Assembly (NCBI RefSeq): GCF_027887165.1
Contig: NC_077227.1
Location: 442,449,895-442,513,894 of the forward strand
Direction: 5' to 3'
Length of the DNA stretch: 64,000 nucleotides
DNA from: Monodelphis domestica
Lineage: Eukaryota > Chordata > Mammalia > Didelphimorphia > Didelphidae
Below are positions 51,865 to 62,653 of this stretch, piece after piece. Numbering within the stretch: the first letter of the stretch is position 1; the number at the start of each line of letters is the position of its first letter. The translations under genes and the position numbers were made by a program. Below the pieces are notes generated by a model, which was given only the letters and a program-made list of their open reading frames with translations, made no database searches and was not told where the DNA came from.

Positions 51865-53180
51865 TGTTTTGCTAAAGGGCACAAGCCTTGCCTTGGCCAC
51901 AATAGAGGAGTTTCCTGCCATTGGGCCACAGCAGACCTGAAGCCCTATCCTGGCCTTGGTCAGTGGCTCATGAATCTAAAAGTATAGAATAGATTTTTTG
52001 TTTGTGAGGCATGCAGACTCTGGCCTTTTTTTTTTTTTTGGTAAGGGCAGGAAATCTTGCCTTCAAAGGTGGAGCTATCAGAGGCTCTGGTCACATCATT
52101 TGTCACATTTATAGGTTTAAGAGGATAGACAAAATCCTCCTGGTGAAACATGAAGTTCCTCAGTCAAGCTCTTGTGTTCTCGTCTTGAATCATTGTTCTT
52201 TGCTTATCAGGATTAATGGGGCAGGTGTCTGGTTGTGTAGTCCTATGTCTCAGCAATGGTTTATGAGGTGAAGAGAAATGATACTTGTAAAGAATTTCTT
52301 ACTGCTGAAGTATGCACTTTGGAGACCTGGTCCTTACTTTCTTCAGAGAAGATGCAAGGGGTTTGGGATGGAGGCCAGTGGGAAACAAAGTGGCCATTCC
52401 CTCTTTGCAGAGGTACTGCTACTGTGAACCTTATCACAGCTGTGGTTAGCAGCTCATGAACTAAAGAGAAGTACTTGTGGTCCAGTCTTGGCTTGTTACC
52501 TATCCAACTGGTTCAGTTGGAGTCTGTCAAGAAGGGATGACTCCAAGTGTCATTACAGGAAGTTTTATTAATGGTGCATTGACATTGGCATTGACATTGG
52601 CAGACTTGCATAGGCTGCAATGGTCCAGAGACGAGCAGCTCAGTGGTTGAAGAACCTAAATGGGGACAAGGAAGGGGGAGAAGAGCAGAGACTGAGGGAG
52701 TCCTGTGTAGGGGATTAAATAATCTCTGAGGGATGGGAAAGTTGATCCCTGGGCATTATCAAGGGGGAGAGACCGCTCTGCAGGCAAGGGTATGGCAGCT
52801 TTCATTCCACTGACTAGGTTTTTGAATAGTATTTTTCTAGGGTTTTTTTAGGGTATTCTCTCTGACCATCTAGACAAGGAGAGGGCATTCCCTCTCAGAC
52901 TCACATTCCCACTTGAGCAGTAGGTGGTAGAGCTTGTCTCTATAAGCAGAGTAGGTGAAGGACTATTCAATGTTCTAACTTTGGATCATCTTGACTGACT
53001 GATGCCAAGGAACAAGCTTATCTGAATACACAGACAAAGAAGGCCATGGCATGGGGGATTCTTCAAGTCAACTAGTGAATTTCCATAGCTACATCACAAA
53101 TCAGTTTCAAAACGGGCCACAAATGACAAAATAGATATTGGGAGATATCAAAGGCTCACACAACAAAATATATTACCACT
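51865..53180. mobile_element. Unidentified 1.3-kb insertion, possibly LTR-element remnant
   Basis: Sequence of different composition between two L2 halves. A minus-strand AATAAA lies near 52571 and the block lacks coding capacity, which would suit an old LTR, but I could not place matching ends. Family unknown. Confidence 0.35.
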
Positions 53181-53401
53181 ATACTTAGGCATGGCACCCC
53201 ATCTCCCTTCTCCCAGCTGTTCTTTGCTCTGGCTGTTTGCCATGCCTGAATTTTTTTCTTCTTTCAACTCATAGACTCTCCTTCAAGATGCTTCTCAGTA
53301 ATCATCTACATGATGATCCTCCAACTTCTAGTGTTGTCCCTTTCAGACTCATATTTTATTGTAAATTTTTGTATGTATATACAAATAGCTGCATTTATAT
53401 C

Positions 53402-53601
53402 ATTTTTTAAAAACCCTTACCTTCCATCTTGGAATCAATACTGTGTATTGGCTCCAAGGCAGAAGAGGGGTAAGGGCTAGGCAATGGGGGTTAAGTGACT
53501 TGCCCAGGGTCACACAGCTGGGAAGTGTGTGAGTACAGATTTGAACCCAGGACCTCCTGTCTCTAGGCCTGGCTCTCAATCCACTGAGCTACCCAGCTGC
53601 C
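53402..53601 (-). mobile_element. WSINE1-like SINE with 12-bp target duplication
   Basis: Reverse copy between TGCATTTATATC at 53390-53401 and 53602-53613 (perfect), inside the L2 3' end. Confidence 0.97.
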
Positions 53602-53654
53602 TGCATTTATATCTTATTACTTATCTACTTTCATTTTATGCTATATGCACATAT

Positions 53655-55130
53655 TTTTAATATTTTATTTTTTTCCCAGTTACATGTAAAAATTTCAATT
53701 CTCTCCCCTCCCAACCTTGGCGGAGGTGGTAAACAATCTGATACAGATTTTGCATGTGAAATCATGTAAAACATTTTTCCACATTAATCATTCTGTGGAA
53801 GAGATCTCCAAAAAAGAAAGTGAAATATAGTATGTTTTGGCCTTCATTCAGACTCTTATCAGTTCTTTCTCTGAAGGCTGATGACATTTTTCATTATGAA
53901 TCTCTCAGAGTGATCCAAGATCATTGTATTGCTGGGAATAAGTAGGTCATTCACAGTTCATAAAAAAAAATTGCTTTTACTATGTACAATGTTCTGTTGA
54001 TTCTGCTCATTTCATTTTGCATCAGTTGATTTAAATCTTTCCAAAATAATTCTGGGCATCATCTGTTATATAGCACAATAGTTTTCCATTATAATCATAT
54101 GCCACCACTTGTTTAGGTTTCCCCCAATTGATGATCACCTCCTCCCTCTCCCCACCCAACAATTTCAAATTCTTTGCTACCATGTATTGTTTTATATAGC
54201 CCTTTGGGCATAGTTCCAACTTGCTCTCTAGAATGATTGGATCAGATCACAACTCCACCAACAGAGCCTTAGTGTCTCAGTTTTCCTATATCTCTTCCAA
54301 TATTTATCCTTTTCCTTTCTTGTCATTTTGGCCAATCTGCTAGGTGTGAGATGATAACTCAGAGTAATTTTATTTGCATATCTTAATTTGCATATCTTAA
54401 ATTTGCATATCTTAAATCAGTAATGATCTGGAGCATTTTAAAAACATGACTATAGAGCTTTGATTTCTTCATCTGAAAACTGCTTGTTCATATCTTTTGA
54501 TAAATATCAATTGAGAAATGACTTGAATTCTTATAAATTTGACTTAGTTCTTTATATATTTGAGTAATGCAGCCTTTACCAGAGATACTTCCTTTAAATT
54601 TCCTCTCTCAGCTTTCTGCTTTCCTTCTAATCTTGGCTACATTGGTTTTATGTGTGCAAACTTTTAAAAATGTAATGTAATCAAAATTATCTACTTTACA
54701 ACTCATAATGCTCTCTATCTTTTATTTGGTCATAAATTCTTTCCTTATCCATGGATCTTACAGGCAAACTATTCATACTCCCCTAATTTTTTCTTTTATG
54801 ATCACCCTTTTTGTCTAAATCATGTTCTCATGTTGACCCTTACTTTGGTATATGGTATGAGATGTTCTATTCCCAGTCTCTGTCATACCATTTCCCAATT
54901 TTTCTATAACTTTTGTCAAGTTCTTGTCCCAAAAGCTTGGATCTTTTGATTCATCAAACACTAAATTACTAAGATGATTTATTATGTATTGTGTAAGTAA
55001 TCTATTCTACTGATCCACCATTTTATGTCTTAGCCAGTACCAAATTGTTTTTATTATTACCACTGTATGATACAGTTTGAGATCTGATACTGTTAGGCCA
55101 CATTCCTTTATATTTTTAATTTCTATTTCT
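53655..55130 (-). mobile_element. L1 3' portion, reverse-oriented
   Basis: 'cccagttacatgtaaaaatt', 'ctgctcatttcattttgcat', 'agcacaatagttttccatta', 'agccctttgggcatagttcc', 'ttggccaatctgctaggtgt' and 'taccactgtatgatacagtt' are all L1 ORF2/3' UTR sequence read backwards. Older than the 46-kb copy. Confidence 0.85.
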
Positions 55131-55134
55131 ATAT

Positions 55135-55265
55135 TCATATTTTTACATGTACTTCTTGACTGCCCCAGTTTATTGTGAGTAGGGTTGTTTTATTCTATAT
55201 ATTTAAATCCTCAGCATCTATTACAGTTTCTGGCACATAGTAGGTAGTTAACAAATACAACAAAT
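55135..55265 (+). mobile_element. L2 3' end fragment
   Basis: 'aatcctcagcatctattaca', 'gtttctggcacatagtaggt' and 'agttaacaaatac' is the L2 terminus. Confidence 0.7.
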
Positions 55266-55627
55266 ACAAACAAAAACAATAACAAATGATTGATTCTCTC
55301 AGGACTGTAGGACAATGGTGTCAAAATGAAAAAGGGATCTCTGTGAAAAGCAAATTGACTTAGAGGCCACAAATTAACATTATGTTGTGTTTTTAATTTT
55401 GTTAAACATTCCCCAATTACCATTTAATCTGGTTCTGGCAGCTTTCTTGAGTGTGAGTTTGACTCTTCTACTCTAGGGTATAAAGTACCCTAAATTTCAC
55501 TTAAATTCATAAAGTACAGGTATTGTGTCTGTGTATGAGAAAAAGATTGGGAATAAAAGAGCACCAGAGTTGGATTGAGACCAAATACCACGATTTTCAA
55601 ATAGGGGATAACAATGTATTTTTCTGT

Positions 55628-55672
55628 CATTTATTAAACACTATATGCTGGGTACTATGCAAACCCTAGGCC
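55628..55672 (-). mobile_element. L2 3' end fragment
   Basis: 'catttattaaacactatatg' and 'ctgggtactatgcaaaccct' is the reverse L2 terminus. Confidence 0.5.
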
Positions 55673-55799
55673 TATGAGCTTTACTCCTAGAACATTTTTC
55701 CTTGAAAAATTCCAGAATATAGAGATGGGTTAGTGGACATCATAAAGGGCCAGCAAAGAGCCAGCATGATTTCAAGAATAGGTCATGCCAGCCTAGCCT

Positions 55800-55835
55800 C
55801 ATATCTATATATCTATATATCTATATATATATAGT
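55800..55835. repeat. TATC/TA simple repeat
   Basis: 'atatctatatatctatatat' and TA units directly at the left edge of repeat copy B. Confidence 0.9.
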
Positions 55836-56405
55836 AGTAGTCGTCTCTTGGTAACCGAGGATGACGATTGTCTTTGTGCGTTTTCATCTATGATAGATGA
55901 GTGTGCACAAAGACACTTGTGCGTGAAGGAGATTTAAGTGAAAAAGTCGATGCACAGAGACAGTCCCACTCTCTCAGCGTTGGAAGCCTGGGTCCAGTGG
56001 CATGAAAAGTCATTACACCTGGAGACTTCCTCAGCTGCATTGGATGGCCGTGTTGTCCTTTGTGCTCCATCACGCCCTAAGCACTTCACAGTGCTTTGCT
56101 GCGTCGCCCTCTCAGCCGTTGAACCTTCTTGTTGGTTTCTTCCGCCTGTTCCGCCGAAGCAGTCTTCACATGCTGGGTGAGCAAAACCCTAGTTCACCAG
56201 GGGTCGATGACCCGATGGCTACTCTCACAAGGTTTAGCCGGCCTGTCAAAGCCGTTGCCCAGGGTGTGCCCGCTGCCGCATGCTAGCAGCTACTGGGAGC
56301 CACAAGTGAGAGCTGGGTGTCAGGTGAGGGTCAGAGGCTGGAGAGCAGCCCTAGAAGGACACGACAAGCCCTCCATACCAGAGATACTACTCCTCCCTGA
56401 GCACC
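55835..56405 (+). repeat. Unrecognised dispersed repeat, copy B (about 570 bp, GC-richer)
   Basis: Starts near 'agtagtcgtctcttggtaac' and ends near 'cctgagcaccccata', flanked by TA-rich simple repeats. GC content and CpG exceed the surroundings. It carries a nested inverted repeat: TGTCTTTGTGC...GCACAAAGACA around TCATCTA...TAGATGA (about 55869-55915). Copy A at 39262 shares the first 150 bp. ORFs through it look accidental. Confidence 0.7.
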
Positions 56406-56416
56406 CCATACACCCC

Positions 56417-56463
56417 ATATATATATATATATATCATATATATATATATATATTTTTTTTTTT
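56417..56463. repeat. (AT)n and T-run simple repeat
   Basis: Two AT blocks separated by 'atcat' and followed by a T run that is the tail of the next SINE. Confidence 0.92.
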
Positions 56464-56609
56464 AAAGACAGAAGGGCAAGGGCTAGGGAAACAGGGTTAA
56501 GTGACTAGTCAGGTCACACAGCTGGGAAGTGTTTGAGTTCAGCTTTTAATCCAAGTCCTCCCCAATTGCAAGCCTAGTGCTTTATCCACTGTACCACTTA
56601 GCTGCATCC
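56464..56609 (-). mobile_element. WSINE1/MIR-like SINE, diverged
   Basis: Reverse copy: 'aagacagaagggcaagggct', 'acagggttaagtgactagtc', 'gctttatccactgtaccact', 'tagctgcatccc'. Confidence 0.82.
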
Positions 56610-56693
56610 CAATTTTTTTTTTTTAACAGCTATAGACTGTTAGATCTGGGCAATGCAGTAGATTTTAGCAAAGCAATTGAATCTCTAATGCTA

Positions 56694-56876
56694 CTTTAAA
56701 AAAACCAAACAAACCTCTTACCTTCTATCCTAGAATCAACACTGTGTATTGGTTCTAAGGCAGAAGAGCAGTAGGCAATGGGGGTTAAGCTAGGAAGTGT
56801 CTGAGACCAGAGTTGAACCTAGAACCTTTTGACTCTGGCCTTGGCTCTCAATCTACTGAATCATCTTGCTGCCTCT
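56694..56876 (-). mobile_element. WSINE1-like SINE with target duplication
   Basis: Reverse copy flanked by TCTAATGCTA at 56684-56693 and again at 56877-56886. About 30 bp of the CORE are deleted ('gttaagctaggaagtg'). Confidence 0.92.
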
Positions 56877-58344
56877 TCTAATGCTATTCTAAGGAAAAAA
56901 ATGGGAATATATGGACTAGTTGAGAATCAAATTAGGTAGATTTGGAACTGATTGAAAGGCCAGGTCCAAGGAGGAATGCCAACTTGCAAGGAGGTCTCCA
57001 ATGCATAGCTCAGTATTGTTTGCTATTTTTGTTAATGAATAAAGATATAGATGGTGTGCTTATCAAATATGTAGAGGGCACAACATTGGGAGGAAAAATT
57101 AGTCGACAACAGAGTTGGGATTAAAAAGATCTGAACAGGATAAAATATTAGGTTGAATTTATAATAAATTTTTTAATTTTTGAATTCTGAATTTAGACAC
57201 CAAATAAAACGAGTATTTGCAGACACAAAGAAGAGAATTATATATATGATCCTGTGTATTACATATAGCTGCTTTTCCTTTTAAGCACATAATAAACTCA
57301 ATATGTGGCTTTCAAAGCTGCCCTATTTGGATTTCCCTTTGTTCTAAAAATACTGGAGTGACTCCTTTTTCTTTTTGGCAACTCTATCTCAAGCCCCTTC
57401 TCCTTCCCACCTCTTTAATTGAAAAAAAATTCTTGTGACAAAGATACATAGTCAACCCTCATAAATTTCCACACTGGTCATGTCCAGAAATATCTATCTC
57501 CTCCTGCACATTGAGCCTGTCATCTCAGACAGGAGGTCTATTAGGAGGTAGGTAGCATGCTTAATAAGATTAAATTGAATGGAGGTCCATGTTAAGTCAT
57601 GTATTTGAATTAAAAAAATGTCTGAAGTGCGGCATGGAGAGGAGAAAGGCATAGCTAGATGGAACTCATTGGGGAAACATACCGGGGGTTTTAATGTTCA
57701 GGAACCCCAGGTATCAACAATTGCCAGAAGGCAAACAAGAAAGCTAATATTATTTTAGGATTCATTAAAGGAAGCAGTGTCCAGGCCCCAGCTGGAGAAA
57801 CAATTACAGTACACTGCCCTGCTCAGACCACATTCAGAGTAATTGTTTGGTTCTGGGCTCTACATTCTAGGAAAAACATCAATGAAATGGGGAATGTATA
57901 AAGGAGAGGAACAGGAACCAGGATGGTAAAAGGGCCTCAAGTTCATTTCCTATTATGATCAGTTGAAGGAAGTACAGATGTTAAGTCTGAGTAAGATTTA
58001 GGTTGGGGTAGGACAGCTGTTTTTAAGCATTTGAAAGTCTGTCATATAGAAAAGAGAATAGATTAATTTTGTTTGGGCCTAATGGGGCAGAAATACAAGG
58101 AGCGAGGAGAAGCTGCCAAGGCATATTTAGTTTTGATGTCAGGAAAAACTTCCAAATGAAATTACCCCCAGAAGAATGTTATCTTAGGAGATGAGATTGT
58201 CCTTCTCTGGGAGTCTTCACATTGATGCTAGCTGAACAGTCTTTGGATATGTTGTGGAAGTGATTCTAGTTTCAGGTATGGGTTGGATTAGATGTCCTAG
58301 TTCCTTTGTGAGTCTGAGATTCTAGAGTTCTCTTTCAATTTTCA

Positions 58345-58440
58345 AATTTCTCTTTCTGGGCCTCTGTTTCCTCATGTATACAACTGGGAGCTGGGCTAAT
58401 CCTTTAGCATCCCCTTGAGTTCTAAATTTAGTGGTAACTT
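58345..58440 (+). mobile_element. MIR-type fragment
   Basis: 'tctgggcctctgtttcctca' and 'gtatacaactgggagctggg' match the MIR 3' half. Confidence 0.6.
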
Positions 58441-58861
58441 AAGACTTCTCCCTTTTGTGATGAGCTCACAAATTCCTGGCAGATAAAAAGAAATCATTAT
58501 TTAGGCTTAGTTACAGACCACATAAAAAGTCATTGAGAATCATCTATGCTACTAAATGCTTTAAATGTAAGTAAAAATATGAAGGAAATAAATTTTCTAA
58601 AGATTTACATAAAAATCTTAAAAATTCATGTAATCTTAATTCAAATCAAATCCAGTGAACTTCCTTCCTTGCTATTTCTTCTTCAGAGGTTAAATGCTTA
58701 TGGCTTTTTTGGAATCATTTGGAGCGCCCTGCCTCTGCTGCAAAACTCAGGAATATGAGCCAGTGTTTTTTTTAATCTGATGACTAAGAGCCTCTAATAT
58801 ATGAACTTAAAGAAACATTTGAACCTTTTCTGGCTTAGAAACATTTCTATTACAAAGTGAA

Positions 58862-58985
58862 AGGCAGTAAATAGTGAGATGGCTATGGAGTCAGACTAGG
58901 GTCAGGTCCTACTTCCAACACAGTCTGGTTGAATGACCCTGGGCTAGTCATATGTCCCAAGCAATTCTCTTAGAATACGTGCCAA
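58862..58985 (+). mobile_element. MIR-type fragment
   Basis: 'tggctatggagtcagactag', 'ggtcctacttccaacacagt' and 'gaatgaccctgggctagtca' match the MIR 5' half. Confidence 0.6.
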
Positions 58986-59654
58986 AATGCAATAAAATCG
59001 GGTCCAGTTCCCATCCCATTTCACTTAATTTCCAAATCACTGTCCCATTATTTTGTTTTTCACTCTTGTAGAGTGATTTCATTGTTGTTTGATGTCTCAA
59101 AGAATCAGACTGTTAATTCTGGCCTCCTTTAGGTATTCCTATAGCTGAAACTTCACTGGAAAAAGTATAATGGCCACTTGTGGGTTGCCTGGATTTAAAA
59201 CAAACCAACAAACAAGAAACCCAACTCCTGAAAATGAGGCAGAGATGAGCCCAGTCAGAAGTTGATTAGAAAACTTCCAAGAAATACTTTTCTACAGAAA
59301 GTAATGCTAGTGATAAGCTACAGGAACTTTCCTAGGCATTTGGGATTCCTTTGTTGTTGGAAAGTTTTAAAGCACTTCCATCCTGTACATAGTGGTCAGA
59401 GCAGTGACCACTACTCTAAAAGACCTGCTACCTCCTGACTTGTCAATATTGAAAAATGATTTTTTCTGCCTGTGCTTATTTTTTTTTGGTGGTATGTAAA
59501 ACCGTATTCAATTCAGAAATATTTCAGTGATGAGTAAATATATGCTCTTTCTAGTGTATTTTCCCCCCGAGTTTTCAAATTTCTCTAGCATTTTTTTGGA
59601 GGATAATGAAGATAGCACCAAATAAGTGCTATGTTAACAGTATTTATAGATTTA

Positions 59655-59745
59655 TATTACAAAGGGGCATCATGGGTTCAAATCCCACCTCTGACTATAT
59701 TGGCTGTGTGTCTCTGGACAAGTCACATGATGTCTTAGTACTCTG
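59655..59745 (+). mobile_element. CORE-SINE fragment, forward
   Basis: 'gggcatcatgggttcaaatc' and 'gtctctggacaagtcacatg' match the B-box and CORE of the tRNA-like SINE. Confidence 0.65.
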
Positions 59746-59754
59746 GAAAACTTT

Positions 59755-59957
59755 CTTTTTTTAAAACTCTTACTTTCTGTCTTAGAATCGAAATTAAGTA
59801 TTAATTCTAAGGCAGAGGAGCAATAAGGGCTAGGCAACTGGGGTTAAATGACTTGCCCAGAGTCATACAGTTAGTAAGTGCCTGAGGCCACATTTGAACC
59901 CAGGTCCTCTTGTTTCCAGGCCTGGTGCTCCATCTACTGTTCAACCTAGCTGCCCTT
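59755..59957 (-). mobile_element. WSINE1-like SINE, diverged
   Basis: Reverse copy: 'aaaactcttactttctgtct', 'agggctaggcaactggggtt', 'tgctccatctactgttcaac', 'ctagctgccctt'. More diverged than the copy next to it. Confidence 0.9.
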
Positions 59958-59969
59958 GTGGGCAACTTT

Positions 59970-60174
59970 TTTTTCCCCCTAACCCTTACTTTCCATCTTG
60001 GTCTCAATACTAGGTATTGGCTCCAAGGCAGAAGAGTGATAAGGGCTAGGCAATGGGGGTCAAGTGACTTGCCCAGGGTCACACAGCTAGGAAGTGTCTG
60101 AGGCCAGATTTGAACCTAGGACCTCCCATCTCTAGGCCTGGCTCTCAATCACTGAGCCACTCAGATGCTCCCTT
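59970..60174 (-). mobile_element. WSINE1-like SINE with target duplication beside an older copy
   Basis: Reverse copy flanked by TGGGCAACTTT at 59959-59969 and 60175-60185. It inserted immediately beside the older SINE ending at 59957. Confidence 0.95.
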
Positions 60175-61079
60175 TGGGCAACTTTCAAAGAATTTTAATT
60201 TGTAGAACAGTTGGGCTTTTCTCACTACGAATTTTACAAACTTTATGTCTTTAGTGATGATCAGCTCTTGACTTATTCCTCTGCTTTAAGGAGAGGTAAA
60301 TCAAGTTTCTCTAGATATGTGATAGAGACCCACCACACCCAAGATCATTGCTTACCATTGCAATATGGAAAGCTGTTTCATCCTTCAAAAGTAAAGCTCT
60401 TGAGGCCTATGTCTTTGATTATTCTGTGTTCAATCAATTGGCAATACATTAATATAGCATAGAGGAGAAATTAAAAATGTATTCAGGCCCATAAAACATC
60501 ACCAGCACTTGCCATATTAAGTAGTGTATTTAGACAAATGAAATAAATCAGTTGTTAAATGCACTAACAATTCTAATAGGACAAAATGAATTTTTTCATA
60601 CTTTGTTTTAGCAGCTACATTTTCAATTGGATTAGTGAAATTATTAGCATTTTAAAAATCCATTCTATTTATTTTCACCTGCCAGTTTATAAAGACTTAA
60701 AATTTTTTTGGGGAGATGCAAAGTCCAGAGTATATTTTACCTTAAAGACTTAATGTGAATTATGAGTTACTTTAAAACTTTTTTTTTGTAGAACAGGTAA
60801 TCTCTGGATTGAATTCCTGGATGTGAATTTTAATAATTTACTCTGTCTCCTATTAGGAAATCCAAATGGTCTTGGAAAAAACCTTTTAAAATAATGTAAT
60901 ATATTTATGATTATGTGATAGGACTAGATATTTGAATGAAAGTTCAGAATTTTTTTTCTAAGAGAATATTATAATATTTTTAGTTAATGTAAACTGTTAA
61001 TAAGTTTTTAAAGTGCCAACCTCCTGAAGTTAGGCTCTAAAAGAATATGAGTCATTCATGTCAAAAAATATAAAAATAT

Positions 61080-61225
61080 GCTTGGGAAGAATGATATAGT
61101 AGAGGGCTGGCATGAAATTAGGAAGACTTAGATTCAAGACCTATCTCTTACACACAGGAATTGGTCACAGGCAAATCACTTTACCTTTTAAGTGTTCCAG
61201 ACAACTCTCTAATACTACAAGTTAT
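61080..61225 (+). mobile_element. MIR-type fragment
   Basis: 'gaatgatatagtagagggct', 'attaggaagacttagattca' and 'ggcaaatcactttacctttt' match a MIR-type 5' half. Confidence 0.6.
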
Positions 61226-61589
61226 TTATATCAGTGAAAAAATTTCCTACATTAAATCACAAGTCTGCCCCACATATTGCATATCAATAAACATATTAAC
61301 TAAGATCACATATATGATCTTGCAAACTATAAGCACATAGAAATGTAAGCTATTATTATATGTGTACACACATATATATTTGCTGATTTAATGGTATTAA
61401 AAACTTAACATTGAACAGTAACATAAGCAACTAAAATTGCTTCCTAAGTAGCTGCATTTAAATGAATCAATTTAAATTCTATGAAGTATAACAACTGAGG
61501 GCCTATCAGGATTCTTTATCAATTCATTCTCATTTATTTTTCCTCTTCCTTTGGTTGTAGTTAAGTGCATATTCTGTTCTTATTTCAAT

Positions 61590-61800
61590 CTTTAAATTTT
61601 GCTTTATTTTCTAAATGCTTTACAGATTTCTTTGAATTCCTAATGTTTATCAGTCTTTATAGCATTACAGAATTCCATTATGTCAATGTACCCAATTTTA
61701 TTTAACCCACTCTCTATTGTTGGACATTTAAGGTTGCTTCTAGTTTTTGTGCAATCATATATAAGGATGTTATGAAAATCCCTGTTTTGTATTTCTTAAA
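61590..61800 (-). mobile_element. L1 fragment, reverse-oriented
   Basis: 'attccattatgtcaatgtac', 'ttaacccactctctattgtt', 'ggacatttaaggttgcttct' and 'agtttttgtgcaatcatata' are typical of the L1 ORF2 3' end read backwards. Confidence 0.7.
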
Positions 61801-61962
61801 CATACAGATTTTATTGCATGGACAGATAAAAAAAGGAAAGAGATCAAATTGATACAATTCAAGTTCTTAGATTACAGTTGTCAATGTCATGCATGTGAAA
61901 ACGTTAACACCTTTTTTCAAGAGCTATTTATCAAAATATAATTTGAATCGCAGGAATACTGC

Positions 61963-62212
61963 AGCTAGATGGAACAGTAGATGGAATGCTGGAGTATGGA
62001 AGATTCACCTTCCCGAGTTCAAATCTGACTTCAAGAATTTACTAGCTCTGTGACCCTCGGCAAGTCAACCTTTTTTTTTTTTTGCCTCCGTTTCCTCATC
62101 TGCAAATGAACTGGAGAAAGAAATGACCAAACATCCCAGAATCTTTACCAAGAAAACCCCAAATGGGGTTACGAAGAGTTGGACTGAAACTACTGAACAA
62201 GCAACAGATTGC
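61963..62212 (+). mobile_element. Mar1-type SINE
   Basis: Forward copy: 'gcagctagatggaacagtag', 'gagttcaaatctgacttcaa', 'ctctgtgaccctcggcaagt', 'gcctccgtttcctcatctgc', then the RTE-like tail 'aagaaaaccccaaatggggt' and 'tgaacaagcaacag'. Confidence 0.92.
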
Positions 62213-62372
62213 AAGGCCAATACAAATAAGCTCAGACACAAAAATTACTCATTTAAATTATTTTTATTTACACATGATGCCTTTTCTGCCATTATTTTGG
62301 AAGATTTTCTGTTTGTTTATAAATAGCATAGTACATGCAGTAGGATCCTGACCATGAAAAAAAAAGTACGAT

Positions 62373-62593
62373 TTTATTTAACAGAGATCAAAAAATTATC
62401 CCATAGAAAGTGCTTACCAAAAAGACCTTGTGACACATTTACACCTTAATACTTAACCAAATAAATACTAAGGAATGCAGTATTTATAAATAAGCCATTC
62501 AAAATAGTCGTCTTCCACTTCCCTTCTTCAAGCTAGCAGTTAGTATTTTGATTAGGCAAATGAATAGCAGCTTCATTATCACATATAGACAGG
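62373..62593 (-). other. ITFG1: ITFG1 3' UTR with candidate poly(A) signal
   Basis: Short leader from the stop to a minus-strand AATAAA (TTTATT at 62373-62378), about 215 nt after the stop codon. A second AATAAA reads at 62273-62278. Which is used is not shown by sequence alone. Confidence 0.6.
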
Positions 62594-62653
62594 TCACATA
62601 GCATCAAAGTGAAACCGATGGGCTTCCTGGCGTTTTTCTCTATCATCTGCTTT
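62594..62653 (-). CDS. ITFG1: ITFG1 last coding exon (C-terminal 19 residues and stop)
   Basis: Acceptor TTATTTCAG| followed in phase 0 by AAAGCAGATGAT... encoding KADDREKRQEAHRFHFDAM and TGA. This matches the cytoplasmic C-terminus of ITFG1 (integrin alpha FG-GAP repeat containing 1, also TIP/LINKIN) as remembered. Known of the family: a type I membrane protein with a beta-propeller-like ectodomain. Only this exon is inside the window; the preceding exon with the membrane helix must lie above 64000. ITFG1 is next to NETO2 and in the same orientation in human, which supports the call. Confidence 0.94.
   Translation of the reverse strand, partial: KADDREKRQEAHRFHFDAM

Larger units (their letters stand above)
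51700..53650 (+). mobile_element. L2 LINE 3' portion, split by a 1.3-kb insertion and a SINE
   Basis: Left part 'taaagccctacacaactggg', 'cccatctttccagcttcctt' to about 51860. Right part from about 53185, 'gctctggctgtttgccatgc' and 'ctccttcaagatgcttctca'. The order across the gap is consistent with one L2. Confidence 0.6.
55680..58335 (+). mobile_element. CR1 LINE 3' portion, interrupted several times
   Basis: Begins with 'ggttagtggacatcataaag' and 'taggtcatgccagcctagcc', resumes at about 56615 ('cagtagattttagcaaagc') and 56880, and ends with 'caggtatgggttggattaga' and 'gtgagtctgagattctagag'. The interruptions are a GC-rich repeat with TA tracts, two SINEs and an unassigned stretch about 57170-57570. 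Decayed. Confidence 0.75.
37580..62370. other. NETO2-ITFG1 intergenic region
   Basis: About 25 kb dominated by nested repeats listed separately. Unassigned stretches are 37580-38760 (CpG-rich flank), 38940-39260, 42340-43090, 43290-43560, 43690-45190, 59000-59650 and 60190-61080. I see no exon, tRNA or other host gene in them. Confidence 0.8.

Noticed and set aside
56002-56500. ORFs of 94 and 123 codons in GC-rich sequence
   Set aside because: They fall inside the dispersed repeat and run into TA simple repeat; no domain.
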